A stretch of 64,000 nucleotides of DNA from Sinohyriopsis cumingii (GCA_028554795.2 CM068835.1:59700719-59764718), one strand, 5' to 3'; shown: positions 49,401 through 63,117, counted from the stretch's first letter. A program made the numbers and translations. The notes: generated by a model from the letters alone, not told the origin.

Positions 49401-52400
49401 AGATGACAGGTGAGCTAAAATGGAACTAATTTTGAAATCACATGCTGATAATACATACGAAACAGTGCAGCTTATATAGAAATAGTAATATATCATATAT
49501 GTCCAATACTATTACTGTCCCAAATGTTTAGCAAACATGAACTTTTGTTTACTAATGAGCACTGATAAGGATGTTTATTACAAAAAAAAACATCCTTCAC
49601 CTTTCAATTTTATGTACTACACACAAAAAAAGAGGAGTATATGATTTGCTTCCAACAAAAATATATTTAATCAGCATGTACAATTATGCCAATCATATAT
49701 GGCAGACATAATAAAATTGCCTGCATCCTATTCCATCAGGAACCAGCCTGATTATGGTCGAATATTTTATCAGTTACATTACTACACTAGTCTTAAACTG
49801 CAGGTAAGAATAGAGACAATGCAATGCAAATTCTACAAGTTTATGCATCTCACTTAATAAACCTGTCATACCTAAATTGATTAAACTAGTACAGACTGAT
49901 ATTATTACAGTGTGCACTAGTACTATGAAGAATCAAGAGGTACAGTAAACATTACTGTTTAAACCTGCTTGTAAGTCAAGTCAAACAGCAAACAACAAAG
50001 ATCCTGCTCTGTGGTAGCATAATGTGCCAACAGATCAGGGACTATGTTGTTTGTTATAATGATTACTCCTACCAAACTGCAAAGACCCAGATGTAGGCGC
50101 ATTATGCACCAGCAGATCTGGTTCTGTGCATTTTGCAGTTGGGCTTGTTTTACAAGTACAGATGGTATTTGTACGTCAATTATCACCCATCGAGACCATT
50201 GGAAAGTCAATTAAATCCAGCGTCTGTTATTTACATCATTATTTTATCCAGACATAATCTGCATCTACCATGTGCTCCTGCAAAGCAATGAATGCCTCTG
50301 TAATGCATATAAAGAACTCATAATTGATGAACTGAGTGCTATAAAATGGTTTTTAAAAATGCTACAAAATTCAACAATAAGTACTGAATTGGTATCATCC
50401 AAGTCAAATATTTTGCTGATTAGTGTCGAGTATGATTAATACATAGTGACAAAATAGGCAGTTACTTACTTCTGTTAACAAATTACTACATACATAAATT
50501 AACCAACAAAAACAAGGGCTATAATCATAGCTCTGCAAAGTTCTGAGAGATTATCTCCCTTAGACCATTAAACAGCTGGAGCTCAACCTGATTGTTTTGG
50601 TGAGAACAAATTTTGTTGTGTACACCATGGAATCACTGTGTATATATGAACAATTGTAATGTTATGCTGTTTGTTTAAACAGTGGTGGAATCCAAAATAA
50701 CCTGGTACTTTTGGAAATCATTCCACTGATCAATTTATTTGGGTGCAACAATTTTTACACCTGCATGCAGATCAATCTTGGGATTTTTGCAGTGCACAGT
50801 ATCAAATGCTTGCTGATGCTTTTGACTCTTTGTGCACATGAATTAAGGTGTTCGAAACTCAACAAATAAATGTTGCAAACTGAAAATGACAAATAACTAC
50901 GCAGGTTTCTAGTGAGGTGACATAACCAACAATATGCACAAGTCAATCCATTCACTTTATACGTTTCTTTTTCATTATGATAATGGAAGAACAGGGTGAC
51001 AATTTGTGATTCTATGATTTCTGAAACCTCTTTAAAATCATACTCTTGTGAATGGAATTTTGGTGAGAACACGCCGTGAGAGTTGATACATTTATGGAGA
51101 AATTTCTTCATTATTACATATGACGAAAGTCTGATGGGGGGGGGGGAATTCACGACTTTTGAATCTATTTCTTTGAGCTTAGATTATGCATGCGAATCAT
51201 AACCAGGAAAATTAACCTGTTTGTCAACTTCCCTGCAGAAAGATATTTGAAACAACAGAGAAAAAAAACTGTCATACAAGATTTAATTCCCAAAGTACAT
51301 TTGATATATAACGTTTGAATAATTTTCAAAATTTTCTGAAATCAGAGTTTTTTCTCTGATGTGCCAAGTTTCAATGCTATAAATAATAATTACATATTCA
51401 GCATACTTTTTTTCATATGTATTTTTTTCTTCAGAAGTTAACATTTCATTTACAGTGGTGAATAATAATGGATGAGTAATGTGGAGGTTAACATTTAACT
51501 GAGTTTGCTATGAAGTCCCTAAGACAGAACTGGTACCAAACAAATAATGACACAAAGATGAGACAGCCATCAGCAACATGAAAGTAATTCTCAAATGCAC
51601 ATCACGAACATTGATTTTGACCTTCTACTCTACAAACTATAGGAATGCTCCATGTCTTTTCCAGAAATGAAAAATAAACATTTGCCAATTCATTTGAAGA
51701 AGAAGAAAAAATCAATTTTCTAAATACATGGGCTATTTACCAAATTAATAAATGCAGAGCTTACAATTAAGATGTATGATTTTCATAGATTTCAATCAAT
51801 GTTAGACATTATTTCCACATATTCTGATCATTTTTAGACATTTCATAAATTGGCAAGAATTCTGCAATTGTTTATCATATAACATACAATGAATGCAGAT
51901 TCATTTTTAACTGCTAATTTAAATCATGTTTACCTGAACTGACAAGGACAATTTTTTTTATTGGAATGTAGGTTATCCTGGCTAAATCCAAACATTGCAC
52001 ATCAAAACAGTTTTATCTGAAAATATTTCACATTTTCATTCGTCGAATATAAATTATTCCTTTTGGTCATTTCCACCAGTTTCCTGATTTATGTACACAC
52101 AGGAACATTCATTATTTTGTCCTTACATAAAAGCGAAACAAATTAATAACAATTATTAATTATTACAGACAGTAAAATGACTGAATCTATGATTTTTTTA
52201 AATACTCTGAAATGAATAAATCATCTTTACAATCTATACATCTTTCACAGTAGCTTCAAAGTGTTGTTACTTTGTTGTGGTTGTACATATACTCTTCTCA
52301 GAAATGACTCTTTGTTGGACAACATTACAGTCATTTGAGTTTGAAAATAATCCAAAAATGAAACGTCTCCACAGAATTACAATATAATATAAAATACTTG

Positions 52401-52517
52401 TAAATCACAGACAATAACTGTCACTCAACTCATTATTGGGCAACATCTATAAATATCCACATGACAAAGTGAATGGCAAATTTTTGTTGATTGTTTCAAA
52501 ACATTTCCACTAATGTT
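46491..52517. other. non-coding DNA, possibly the long 3' UTR of SHANK from about 46950 upward
   Basis: No coding region. On the minus strand an AATAAA lies at about 46970, followed by T-rich sequence (gattcttttatttttg), a plausible polyadenylation site for SHANK 5.5 kb after its stop. That would be long but not unusual for this gene family. A MITE-like copy lies at 49963-50170. RNA data would be needed to confirm. Confidence 0.3.
49963..50170. mobile_element. MITE-like palindromic repeat, copy 3
   Basis: Shares the cagatc-rich inside and the end ttttacaagtacagatggta with the copies at 1476-1680 and 2060-2259. Confidence 0.5.
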
Positions 52518-55500
52518 CTATAACCTCTCTGATTCAATGATATTGGAATGACTTTGATGCATGGCAAGTTTTTTTATAGATCTCTCCAGGTTCATTCTAT
52601 GTCCAACTTGAGTCACACCTAATTCTATGAAATTACTTCTTGTGAATGACAGAAGGTTTTTGCCATCAACTGAATTCTGCTGAAAACTGCTTTTGTATTG
52701 GCCCATATTCAAACTCTCCAGCCAATCCAGAACATCATTACATAACCAAGATTCAACTGGTTTTGAAGTGAAAGGTCTGGCATTTTTATCTGAAGGGTAA
52801 CCGTTACCAAACTCTGGGGGAGGTGGGATCACTTTTGCCACCTCATCGAAACTGTCTGCAGAATTTGTTCCATCGTCAAACCCTGGGGGTGGTGGGGCTA
52901 TCATATCCTCATAACCATGTTGATCAGTGTCATTATGATCCCCTGACAGTGAAGAAAGAGTCGACAATGATGACACTATACTGGCTGAATCAGGTGAAAA
53001 TGATGGTCCATTACTATGATGGTTATTTATATCTATGTCCGTGCTACTCTCAGACAGGAAACTTGATGGAGGAGGTATTATTTCAAGTTGCACAACTGCA
53101 TTAACTTCCTTCCTATCTCGGAATGCAGAAGGCGGAGATTTGACACTATTCACATTTTTGGACTGCCTATTACGATCATTATGATTAACATCCCCATTTA
53201 CAGTCTGACCTTTCAGCATTGTATCTGTGTTGGATTGGTCAGTAGTAGCATCCTTCATTATTACTGCTGAGCCAATTGGTTTGTCTGAGACTGGTTTTAT
53301 CTGTATCAAGCCCTTCTTCCAGGACCTATCTGGTGAACCTGGTTTTGATGTGTCTGGACTGGTTTGTTTAGAAGTAGAATTAGATTTATTGGACTGTGAT
53401 GCTCTTCTTTGTAGCCATTCTTGCCGTTTGATTTCAGCCAATTGCACAAAGTCTGAATTTCTGTTACTTTTGTCATTTCCATTTTGGCCTGTTTCATCAC
53501 TTTTCTTTGGTCTCATTTTAACTCCATTGTCCTCCGTTTTCTCCTCATGCTTTCCTATGTTCTGAACTTCAATGTTTGGCTTGGTAGCCTCCTTCTTGAT
53601 ATCAGGCTTTTGCAATGTTGTCTTTCCAACAGTTTCAACTTTTGTTTTTGTACTGTCTGATTTTTGTAGTATTTTAGGCTTTAGTTCAGTCATTGAGGGC
53701 AATGAGTCTCCTGAAGATCTGGCACCAATCTTTATTGAAAGTTCCACCGGCTTGGTGGTTGGATGGGAACTTTTTATGTCTGCTTTAACAGGTTGTTTTG
53801 ATTTTTCCTCAGTTTTGGTTGGTTTTGAATTCACTGGCAAGAAATGTGGTTTGGACTGTACTTTATCAGTGGCTTCATAACTTTTGCTGTTGTCATTAGT
53901 GTTAACCTTGACATTTGTTTCACTAGAGAGGTTTGACCTTTGATTCATTGTAAAGCTGAACTTTGCTGCCTGCAGTTTCTTGGTTTTTTGAAGTTGGTTC
54001 TCTATACTATCAACCACAGCTGTCTCTGACTGATGCTGGAGCGCTGTCCTCCGCTTTGCAACGGCTTCTAATATTGCTACCTGAGTTCTATCCCTTGGGC
54101 TTGGCTTCACCTCAGGTTTGTTCATGGTGATCCTTGGTCCATCCACCTCAAGTCTTTGCTTTCTTTTGGCAACTGCTGCCAGGATGTCCTCTGTTGGCAA
54201 GGCAGGTTTATCTGCATTCATTTCTCTGATCTGGCTAAAGCGTATTTCTGATTTAGGAGAACGTGGTACAGGAGGTGGTGGTGGTGCAGGTGGTGGTGGT
54301 GGTGGTGGTGCCAGCACATTCTTCTGCATTCTGACCTCCATATCTCTAGGGGAAGAATTCCCTGAGTTGGGTTGACTAGATTCACTTTGAAATGATGACC
54401 TCCTAGATCCTGCCCATGTCCTCTCTTCATTTTTAGGAGGTATGGGTGCAGGTCCTGCAGGTCTGGGTGGAATAAAAACATCTTGCATTTCAATGCTCTC
54501 TTCTGGTTTTTCAGCTGGGATAGTTGAGTGGATGGTATATCTTTTGCTACCAGGTGCAGGTTTTTTCTTAGACTCTACACCCACAGAAATAAGAGTCACT
54601 TTATGATTATTTTCTGCTGACACCTGAGCTTTGGGTTCAAAGTTTTTCTTTTCATCCCCACTGTCAATGTCATAGTCCGGTTCTGGCTCATGGAGTTTAG
54701 AATTCTTTTTATCCTTAATGCTGGTATGTACATCAGCTGTTACTAGCAACTGAGCACTGGGATAGGACTTCATGGAGTCCGCAGCACTATCACGCACTTT
54801 GTCCTCGGCCAAGGTTCTCTTTTTCCCAGAATCCTCTTTTGGTACATTACTTAATGGAACTGTCACCATTTTAATGAGCCCAGATCCTGTACTGGAGCTT
54901 CGTGTATGTCCCGGTTTGAGCTTGGATTGTTCCAGTGAAGGAACTGTGGTAGCTGGCTCCTCAGTTAGTTTGGCAGAAGTCCCTGGTCTGAAACTGGATT
55001 CAAATTGGGACCCTTCTATAGGCTTGCCTGGGTGTGGCACACTTACATACTGGGACTTTCTGTTTGTGGTGATTGACACCACCTCAGATTTGTTAGGCAT
55101 GTCAGCTTCTCCAGTTGGCGGGCTGGGAGCTTGTTTACGTTGTGATTTGTTGGATCCAGGTGATGGAGGTTGAGGAGGTACAACTTTTGGTCTAGAGTTA
55201 GTTGGAGAAGGTTGACCTTGTTGTCCTCCATGAGACAAATCATACACATGTGTGCCATTCGATCTATTCAATGAGTTTGCTGAATCTGGCACCTGAGGTG
55301 TAGCATATACTGGTTTACCACACAAATCTGGGTTACTTTTAGACCTTTCTAGAGCCCCATTTTGTCCCTTGTGGTATTTATTGATCCTAGCCTCTGATGG
55401 GCTGATATGGTTACTTTTCTGCTGGTCTACTTCCAGATTTTCTGTATCAATACAAGAAACTCTTTTTACAGCATGGCGACCCCTTATTGAGGCAGTTTTC

Positions 55501-55558
55501 TGTTCTGCTGAAGTAGTTGAATCTCTCCTTTCACCAGAAATAGCCTTGTCGAGTTTTT
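52518..55558 (-). CDS. SHANK: SHANK homologue, last coding exon (proline-rich region and SAM domain)
   Basis: 1013 codons plus two bases on the minus strand, with an AG acceptor at 55559-55560. The exon completes the codon split with the exon at 58420-58509 in the right phase. It begins EKLDKAISGERRDS. It carries a long low-complexity region with a polyproline stretch (PPPPPPPAPPPPPVPRSP, about 54250-54310). Near the end it has three PPxxF motifs (PPSSF, PPPGF, PPPEF), the type bound by Homer EVH1 domains. The C-terminal SAM domain (SWLCNDVLDWLESLNMGQYK ... IELGVTQVGHRMNLERSIK) is close to that of SHANK proteins, which polymerises them. SHANK is a scaffold of the postsynaptic density. The stop is at 52518-52520. 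Confidence 0.9.
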
Positions 55559-58419
55559 CTACAAAATAAATTTGGTTAAAGGTAAGTTGCATAACTCTGG
55601 CTCTTATTCATGCACCAAGATTTTACTGAAACTAATGTTATTATGTGGAATCCTATTATTGTTACGTGATGTTAACCATGACCTTTTGACCCCAAATGCC
55701 ATTGTGAAGAAATAAATTTTTTTCTTTCAGTGAGTGACCTTGATCTTATACTTTTTGACACCAAAAATGTATAGACTTTTTCCTTACCCCACTCCCCAAG
55801 TGCAAAACCATCCAAGAAGATTGGTCTAGTCTATGAAGAAGAACTTTGTCACTTAACAGTTCTCAACACTCTATTTTTTGACACCAAAATTAACTGGTTT
55901 ATTTCTTAACCCATGTGCAAATCATTCACATTTTGGTTACTGTAAATTGTAAACCACTCAAGTTACTGTGCAGAAATGAACCGCATAACAGACAGACAAC
56001 ATAATATATTCTGCCTTTTGGTTGGCATATAAAACTGATCAACGTTCCAGACTCGGATCACTCATCTTATCAAATATGCAAAATAGAAAGTACACCAGTA
56101 CAGCAACTACTGAGCCCACTTTCCACAACATAAAACGTGTGGGATTACATCAGATCATGAATTACTAAAGACTTCCAAATATATATTTTTGGTCGACTGA
56201 CCCATTTTCTTTCATAACACTGTTACACTGATCATTAAAATGATATATGCATTTTTCGTTTTCATTATTTGTTAAGAGAAAAGAAAAAAAGCCCCCAAAA
56301 TTGATGTCCAATAGCACTACATTAAACATATTGATCATGTCAAAGTGTAATTATCACAACAATAAAAGCTTTGCATAAAGCACTGATACTACAAAAACAT
56401 TCTTAATCATTTCTCCTTAGGTGTACCACATTTTCGAACAAAAGACAATGGCACTAACCCAACTTTCTATTACATAATTAATATCCTGGCAGATGTGTCT
56501 ATGCTATTTTTCTATTCCTAAAACTATGTACATGCTTTATTCAGAATCAGCATTGAGGATGAGTGTGACATGGTGTAGGGATATGTCGCCACAAAGAACA
56601 AGTTAGTTCCCAAAACCTTGGAATTTATAAAAATGTTATTGCAAACACACATACACTCATACATGCATTGATATGCTGAACAACATCTAAAACATTCCAT
56701 TCTGGATATGCAATACTGATTAAAACATCAAATACTAAATCAACCATACACAATTAAAGGGGTCTGTTATTTCAAGTTAACTGGGCAGACCCTCATCTGC
56801 TGGTGTCTGCATCAAATAAGTAAAATATGTCTTGTAAGAGTTATTTATCTTATCCAAAATATTCTGCCATCAAAAAATACTTTTACTTCTGTCCAAATAT
56901 TTTGTGTGCAAATAAAAATTATTACTTTTCCAGAAATATCTTGTCTTCACAATTATCATCTCCAATCTGTACCGATTCATATGTCGTGTTAGTGCCACTC
57001 AAAAGTGGGCTGCCTAAACCAGTTTGCATCACACCCTTGCTTGCAGATAAAAACACGATAATGTTATAGCATTTCTTTATAATAAATAAATATTCATGGC
57101 TGCCATTCTTGTGATCTTTATATTTATGCAGAGATACTTGCACTGGAAATCGGTGTGTATACAAATCAAGCAGTGTCATGCCAGATGCAAATTTTCAGAG
57201 TTATCTTTGTTTCTAACATTAGTCCCCCTTTTGCACATGTACCTGTTAATTTAAAACAAATTATGATAGCAAACAGAATTTATGGACTTCATTTCTGAAA
57301 ATATGAGGGCCTCATTAAAGCAAATCTGCATTCTCAGTGTACAATGTATTGTAAATAAATTTATTCCTGCCCTCTCTGTATACCTAAAAACTATTTAGAT
57401 TTGGTGACATAATGTTGACATTATGGTAAATATGTTGATTCATTGCAGAAATAGAAATCTCTCAGCCATTACACATATAACAAACACTGGGAAGGCAAGA
57501 GCAGGTTATATTCTGGATTTTAAAAATAAAGCACTTTCAGGGTCTGATGGTTTTCTATTCAATGAAATGTTTTTGAAAAGAGTTGAACATTATAGTTTGA
57601 ACTTAATTTTTTTCCCCATCACCTTAAATAACATACTGTTTCCTAAACTTTTACTTACTAACAAAAATTATTATAAATTTTGAAATGGTGTTCTGAAATA
57701 GGAGGACCTAAATGTGATGATTTATTGTTGTTGTTGTTGTTGTTGTAGGGTTTATGGCCATTTTTCAGTACACGATAGGCTATACATGGCGGCCAGTATT
57801 AATGGTGGAGGAAGAACCCAGAAAGAACCACTGACCCTCAAGAAGCTACTGGCAAGCTTTCTCACATACCAACATTGGCTGAATCAGAGACTTGAACCCA
57901 CGCAGACAGAGGTGAGATGGCAGTGATCCGTAAAGGAGAGCACTTTAGACCACTCTGGTCCCCAAATGTGATGATAATTCATAGTACTGAGATAACAACA
58001 TTTATATGAAGGAAGACTGTCAAACTCAATATAAACTTGAATTTTTAATAAAGACTTGATGATACAAAAAATATACATTTCTTGGGTATCATTTGATGAC
58101 CTTCAGCAAATTATATATATTGCCGCAAACTTGTCAAATTAAATTAGAGAGAAATAACAATTAGTATGGCATCTTTTATTCTCCACTCTAATGTCTACCA
58201 TTGTTTTGTTTGTTTTAAAAAAAATAATTCAATGATGTAACATTAGTACAACCCAGTTTGCAGACTGGTCCTAATATATGCTCTTTCAACTGGATATTTG
58301 TGAGTTAATTTACACAAATCAACCAGGTTTTTTTTTACTCTGTCAACATATTGTTATTTTTTTATATTTCCAACCAATAAACAACACTGATACTTCCAAA
58401 CAATGAACAATCAACCTAC
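55559..58419 (-). other. SHANK intron
   Basis: The donor is GT after 58420 and the acceptor AG at 55559-55560, both in matching phase. Inside are a (TTG)n run at about 57721-57746 and a SINE-like sequence at 57755-57965. No other exon is recognised. Confidence 0.7.
57755..57965 (-). mobile_element. tRNA-related SINE-like sequence
   Basis: On the minus strand, TGGTCTAAAGTGCTCTCC and GGGTTCAAGTCTC resemble tRNA A and B boxes. The body (gccagtattaatggtgga on the plus strand) recalls SINEs of marine invertebrates. It lies in an intron. Confidence 0.45.
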
Positions 58420-58509
58420 CCATGGCTTTCATTTCCTCTGCTACATTCTGTCCCTCTGCTCGACTGTAAGACAAAGATGTATGGGGGTCTCGTCTGGGAG
58501 GCTCAGGGG
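58420..58509 (-). CDS. SHANK: SHANK homologue, exon between PDZ and proline-rich region
   Basis: 90 bases with AG acceptor (58510-58511) and GT donor (58418-58419). The phases fit the exons on both sides: a G from the previous exon completes the first codon, and a G is left for the next exon. It encodes PEPPRRDPHTSLSYSRAEGQ and VAEEMKAM, a linker segment known just after the PDZ domain of SHANK proteins. I chose the splice sites by consensus and phase; no other combination keeps the frame open. Confidence 0.8.
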
Positions 58510-59059
58510 CTGATGAAGAGAAAAAATATGTATGCGTGTGTATGACTATGTTTTCATAAGAAATGAATGACCTGCTAGACATCACTATCAACTGCCACAC
58601 TGCAGACATCATAGCCATATGACTAAAACGGTTAAAGCTACATAGAAATCTAAATCATACACACATGTCAAAGATGACTGCCTGAAGATCTACTACACTA
58701 ACTATATATGCTTTCAGGAACACTAATGCCCTACTACAGTGATATACTTTTGAAAGGATAGTGCTGGACTTACCAAAGCCCGTTCACAAGGATGTTCAAC
58801 TCTGCAGCCAATAAAACACCAAAAACTGGTGTTGTAAATCTTGGGTTCGGTCTGTGTGATGTGTGTGATTTGGATTTTTAATGTAGCTTTAACAATTTTT
58901 CAGTCATATTGCTACAATGTCTACAGCGTGCCAGTTTATAGTGATGTCTAGCACTGGGGCATCATGCCGCAGACATGTAGCATGATGTCCCACCCAGTCA
59001 CATTATCCTGACACCAGGCCGACCAGTCATAACACTAACCTCTTAATGCTGTGCGCCAA

Positions 59060-59180
59060 GCGAGGCAGCTGTTAGTATCATTTTTGTAAGTCTTTGGTAT
59101 GACTCTACCAGGGATCAAACCCATGACCTCCCGCATCAGAGGCAGATATTCTAGCCACTAGACCACCTAAGCGGTCTGGG
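59060..59180 (-). mobile_element. tRNA-Gln(CUG)-like SINE
   Basis: The minus strand reads GGTGGTCTAGTGGCTAGAAT then CTGCCTCTGATGCGGGAG. A 5-bp anticodon stem (TCTGC/GCGGG) closes a 7-base loop CTCTGAT with anticodon CTG. The T-arm region GGGTTTGATCCC follows. The acceptor ends do not pair, so this is a SINE head rather than a tRNA gene. Confidence 0.55.
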
Positions 59181-59214
59181 TTCGGTCTGTGAGATATAGA
59201 CATATAAGGGTATC

Positions 59215-59334
59215 ATATATTCTCACATATTCTCCAACTGTAAACTGCATGACCAGGTGAGCTGGCACATTATGTCAGGGTAGTTCAGGGTCTATGTTGT
59301 CTGCAGTGGGACTCAACTTGTGAGTATAGATGAT
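59215..59334. mobile_element. MITE-like repeat, copy 4 (shorter)
   Basis: Has tattctcacatattctcc at one end and cttgtgagtatagatga at the other, with a gtctatgttgtctgcagt inside like the other copies. Confidence 0.45.
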
Positions 59335-59439
59335 TACACTAATAGTCCCCTTCTAAATTCAGGATAAAACATAACTAACCAGCTCTGTTTAATGAACGAC
59401 TCTACCTCACTCTGTTCTCTTGTATGAACATGCCAGTAA

Positions 59440-60410
59440 TGCTTGCCATAACTTATTCATCAACAAATGAAACAGACATACTATCAGTGCTTGGCATACC
59501 TACTCATCAACAAATGAAACATAAAAACTAGTAGAGCATGACATACCCTACTCATCAACAAAAGAAACAGTCACAAGTAATGCATGGCATACCCTACTCA
59601 TTAATAAATGAAACAGACACACTAGTAATGCTTGGCATATCCTACTCATCAACAAATGAAAGATACATACTAGTAATGCTTGGCATACCCTACTCATCAA
59701 CAAATGAAAGATACATACTAGTAATGCTTGGCATATCCTACTCATCAACAAATGAAAGATACATACTAGTAATGCTTGGCATACCCTGCTCATCAACAAA
59801 TGAAAGATACATACTAGTAATGCCTGGCATATCCTACTCATCAACAAATGAAAGATACATACTAGTAATGCTTGGCATACCCTACTCATCAACAAATTAG
59901 ACACTAGTAATGCTTGACATATCCTACTCGTCAACAAATTAGACACTAATAATGCTTGACATATCCTACTCATCAACAAATGAAAGATACATACTAGTAA
60001 TGCTTGGCATACCCTACTCATCAACAAATGAAAGATACATACTAGTCATGCTTGGCCTATCCTACTCATCAACAAATGAAAGATACATACTAGTAATGCT
60101 TGGCATACCCTACTCATCAACAAATTAGACACTAGTAATGCTTGACATATCCTACTTGTCAACAAATTAGACACTAATAATGCTTGACATATCCTACTCA
60201 TCAACAAATTAGACACTAGTAATGCTTGGCATATCCTACTCGTCAACAAATTAGACACTAATAATGCTTGACATATCCTATTCATGAACAAATGAAACAG
60301 ATACACTTGTACATAGTGCATGGCAAATCCTACTCATCAACAAATGAAAGATACATACTAGTAATGCTTGACATATCCTACTCATCAACAAATGAAATAG
60401 ACACAATTTA
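59440..60410. repeat. 48-bp/42-bp minisatellite in a SHANK intron
   Basis: The unit actcatcaacaaatgaaaga then tacatactagtaatgcttggcataccct (48 bp) alternates with a 42-bp variant that has aaattagacactag. About 19 units. Because both lengths are multiples of three, long frames stay open on both strands; they are not genes. Confidence 0.93.
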
Positions 60411-60582
60411 AATTCATAAGTGAGTCATTGTTTTTCAAACATTCTGAATTTTAAATATAAAAAAAATTAAAATAGGACTCATAACTTGTATATTAGAGTC
60501 GTGGATAGAAAGATTGTGCATAGGAAGCACTGCACTTACAAGAAGGGGTATGGCACAAAAGGGTGATGAAGCTGACTGTTAC

Positions 60583-60754
60583 CTTTCTTTTTCCGATTGG
60601 GCATGGTCTTGGAGCGATCTTGGTTGACAAACCAATCCTGGGACCTGCCAGTCGAGCGAACAGTGACTACCTTCATTGCTAGGGTGTTGCCAGATGCCCT
60701 GATCAGATTAACTACACGATCGTGAGATGCTCGCACCACATTCTCTCCATTAAT
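60583..60754 (-). CDS. SHANK: SHANK homologue, exon with the end of the PDZ domain
   Basis: 172 bases with AG acceptor (60755-60756, ctcatag) and GT donor (60581-60582). It encodes INGENVVRASHDRVVNLIRA then GNTLAMKVVTV, the last strand-helix-strand part of a PDZ domain, very similar to SHANK PDZ (VVNLIR..GN.L.MKVV). A basic stretch NRKKK follows. The first half of the PDZ domain and all upstream domains (ankyrin repeats, SH3) are outside the window or in unrecognised exons. SHANK PDZ binds C-terminal peptides of GKAP-type scaffolds. Confidence 0.85.
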
Positions 60755-61917
60755 CTATGAGTAAAAAGCATTATTTGCTTTTGAGAAAATTCAAAGACCA
60801 TTGTGCATCAAAACAATGCATCAAATTATATCCAACAGTTTGAAATGCATGATGGTTCTTGTACATACACAACCACATTATTAATGCAAATGCAAGGAAG
60901 AACTTTCAAATTCTGCTGAACTTGTTATACAACAAGAACAAAACTATCCCTCATTTGTCATTGACTCTAAGTGCTCCAGGGCATTTGACACTTATAGTAA
61001 TAAACAACCTTTTCAATTACTTACCTGAACATTTTTTTTCAAATACTGGTCACTGCTGCTTATTAGCCAACACAACTGTAGATAGTTTGAGAACAATGGT
61101 TAATTTTTATTTAAGATATTTTAGATATGTTTATGTGCTATCGATGTTTTTGGTTTACATATAAGTCTGTCACAAAGCCTGTAATCTATCTAACTCTATG
61201 GTAATGAGTCATATTTAGCCATGAGATACATTACAGCAATGCTCAGTCTATATTCAGATGGTATCATCAGTAAAATGGCAGACAGTAATTTCAGTTGAAA
61301 TGCTTGCTGATTTCATAACCTAATGGTCAAACCATGTCATACTAAATATGTCACTCTGCCAACAAGAAACTGCTGCATCTTGACTGTAATAAATTGTATA
61401 TCACCAGGGTTTGACATCAGGCTTACTGAATATTTGATTAATCTAGTGTTGCTATGCCAAACATTGAGCCAAAAAATTATAATCGCTGACCTAAAAACCT
61501 TATACAGTATGTGCATGCAGTATTCAACTTGTTTTAATACAAAATGTACATTTTTAGTTCAACATTTGATACCCAAGTTCTGCAGAAGCATGTATAACTG
61601 CACAGTCAGAAAGATGCAAGTAAGTGCTTATGAATTCCTGCCTGCTCTTACCCTCTGGCTCTGAATTTAATATCATACCTGAAATAGGAAGATAACTCAC
61701 TTGGTTGAGTATCAGGCTATGTAGATAGGCCAGCTTGGTGTGCCCTTGAGAAAGGCTCAAAAATGTCACTTTCTGGGCATGATAAAGCATTGAATAATAC
61801 TAATAATAATAATAGCATTAATAATAATAATAATAATAATAATGACTTTATTCAAAGAAGAAGCTCATTTGGTCAACTGATAAATCTTCCATGAGGCCTT
61901 CTCTTATCACACTTGTG

Positions 61918-61920
<3 letters not shown>

Positions 61921-62008
<88 letters not shown>
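61921..62008. repeat. (TA)n microsatellite
   Basis: About 44 uninterrupted AT units; the open frames through it are artefacts. Confidence 0.97.
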
Positions 62009-62011
<3 letters not shown>

Positions 62012-62199
62012 GCATAATGTCTTTAGACAACAAAAGCTTTTACAACAAGATAACTATCTACTATTAAAATAAAACAGGCACAAGGCTTTAAGGACTCATA
62101 CAATGAGTAATTAGTTAACACGCGTAAAACATTAAAGGTGAGTACATGATATAACAATATTTTAAAGAGTAGTATCACTGAATTAAATCAAACAAAATG

Positions 62200-62530
62200 A
62201 TTGATTCTGTAGATGCTGACTAAGCAGCTTTTTAAAGGCCTGGCATAAGTCAGCTGACTTTTTATAGGGTGGTAAGGAATTCCAAAGTTTGACTCCAGAA
62301 AAAGCCGAACTCTTCTTATAAAACCCTGAATTTGGTTTAGGTAATAAAACTGTTGCTTGAGATGGATCCTAGTTCATACATATGTACATTTTTAACAAAT
62401 ATAAAGTTAAATTTAAGATAATCAGGAGCCAGTCCATGTAAGGATTTATAGACAGGAAAACCCTGTTGAAATTGAGTTCTCTTCTGAAGCGGATGCCACT
62501 TTAGGGTTTTAAAAAGATTTGTTGATGGTG
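62200..62530 (-). mobile_element. LINE ORF2 C-terminal remnant (CR1/Jockey-like)
   Basis: Minus-strand frames give VYKSLHGLAPDYLKF, later LPKPNSGFYKKSSAF and VKLWNSLPPYKKSADLCQAF, the order of blocks at the C-terminus of many non-LTR reverse transcriptases. Frame changes between the blocks show decay. The catalytic part is absent. Confidence 0.6.
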
Positions 62531-62939
62531 TATCAAAATCAGCATCAAGAATAACTCTAGCTGTTCCCTTTTAAAATTTCAGAGAACCATAGACCTTGCA
62601 TGTACAGGTGATATTAGGACTTCCATGCCACAGACTTGATTCACACCTTGCATGCGAAAATGTCAAAACATAATGCACATATTGACAACACTTTTTGTGA
62701 CTCATCAATCAATATGTTGTCCAACAATGGCCTTGGGCTTCATCATGATACTGACATTATAATGTAAACAGTGTAGTAAAAAACATCAGAATTATTTTGG
62801 GGAAAAAAAGAAAAGTTTAATTGTCAGAGAAAACCTCAAAACTTAAAACAAATTCTTCTAAAGTCTAAACATTAATTTATTGAAACTAATGTCCAGATAA
62901 TCCAATGTGGTACCAGCTGATGTAAAACATTTTCAGATA

Positions 62940-63117
62940 CAGTCAACTCTGCTTATATGCATAGCCTCGGGACCAGACCCAAGCTATGCATATAAAAGGA
63001 GTATGCATTTATAAGCGGAATTCATGTATATTTACAATGAAAAACAGGACCACACTTTCGCTATGCACTTAAGCAATATATGAAATTAAGCGATATGCAT
63101 TTAAGTGGAGCCAACTG
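62940..63117. mobile_element. pogo/Tigger-like MITE, 178 bp
   Basis: The left end cagtcaactctgcttatatg and right end catttaagtggagccaactg are inverted with a few differences. Internal gcatata/gcatttataagcgg blocks are symmetrical too. TA precedes the left end; the right TA is changed. Confidence 0.6.

Larger units (their letters stand above)
58510..60582 (-). other. SHANK intron with SINE, MITE and minisatellite
   Basis: Contains a tRNA-derived SINE (about 59060-59180), a MITE-like copy (59215-59334) and a 48/42-bp minisatellite (about 59440-60410). No exon is recognised inside. Confidence 0.7.

Noticed and set aside
53088-55173. Plus-strand open frames of 60-133 codons inside the SHANK exon
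   Set aside because: They are antisense shadows of the minus-strand coding sequence.
59538-60321. Long open frames on both strands (120, 159 and 91 codons)
   Set aside because: They run through a 48/42-bp minisatellite whose unit lengths are multiples of three, so frames stay open by arithmetic; nothing suggests translation.
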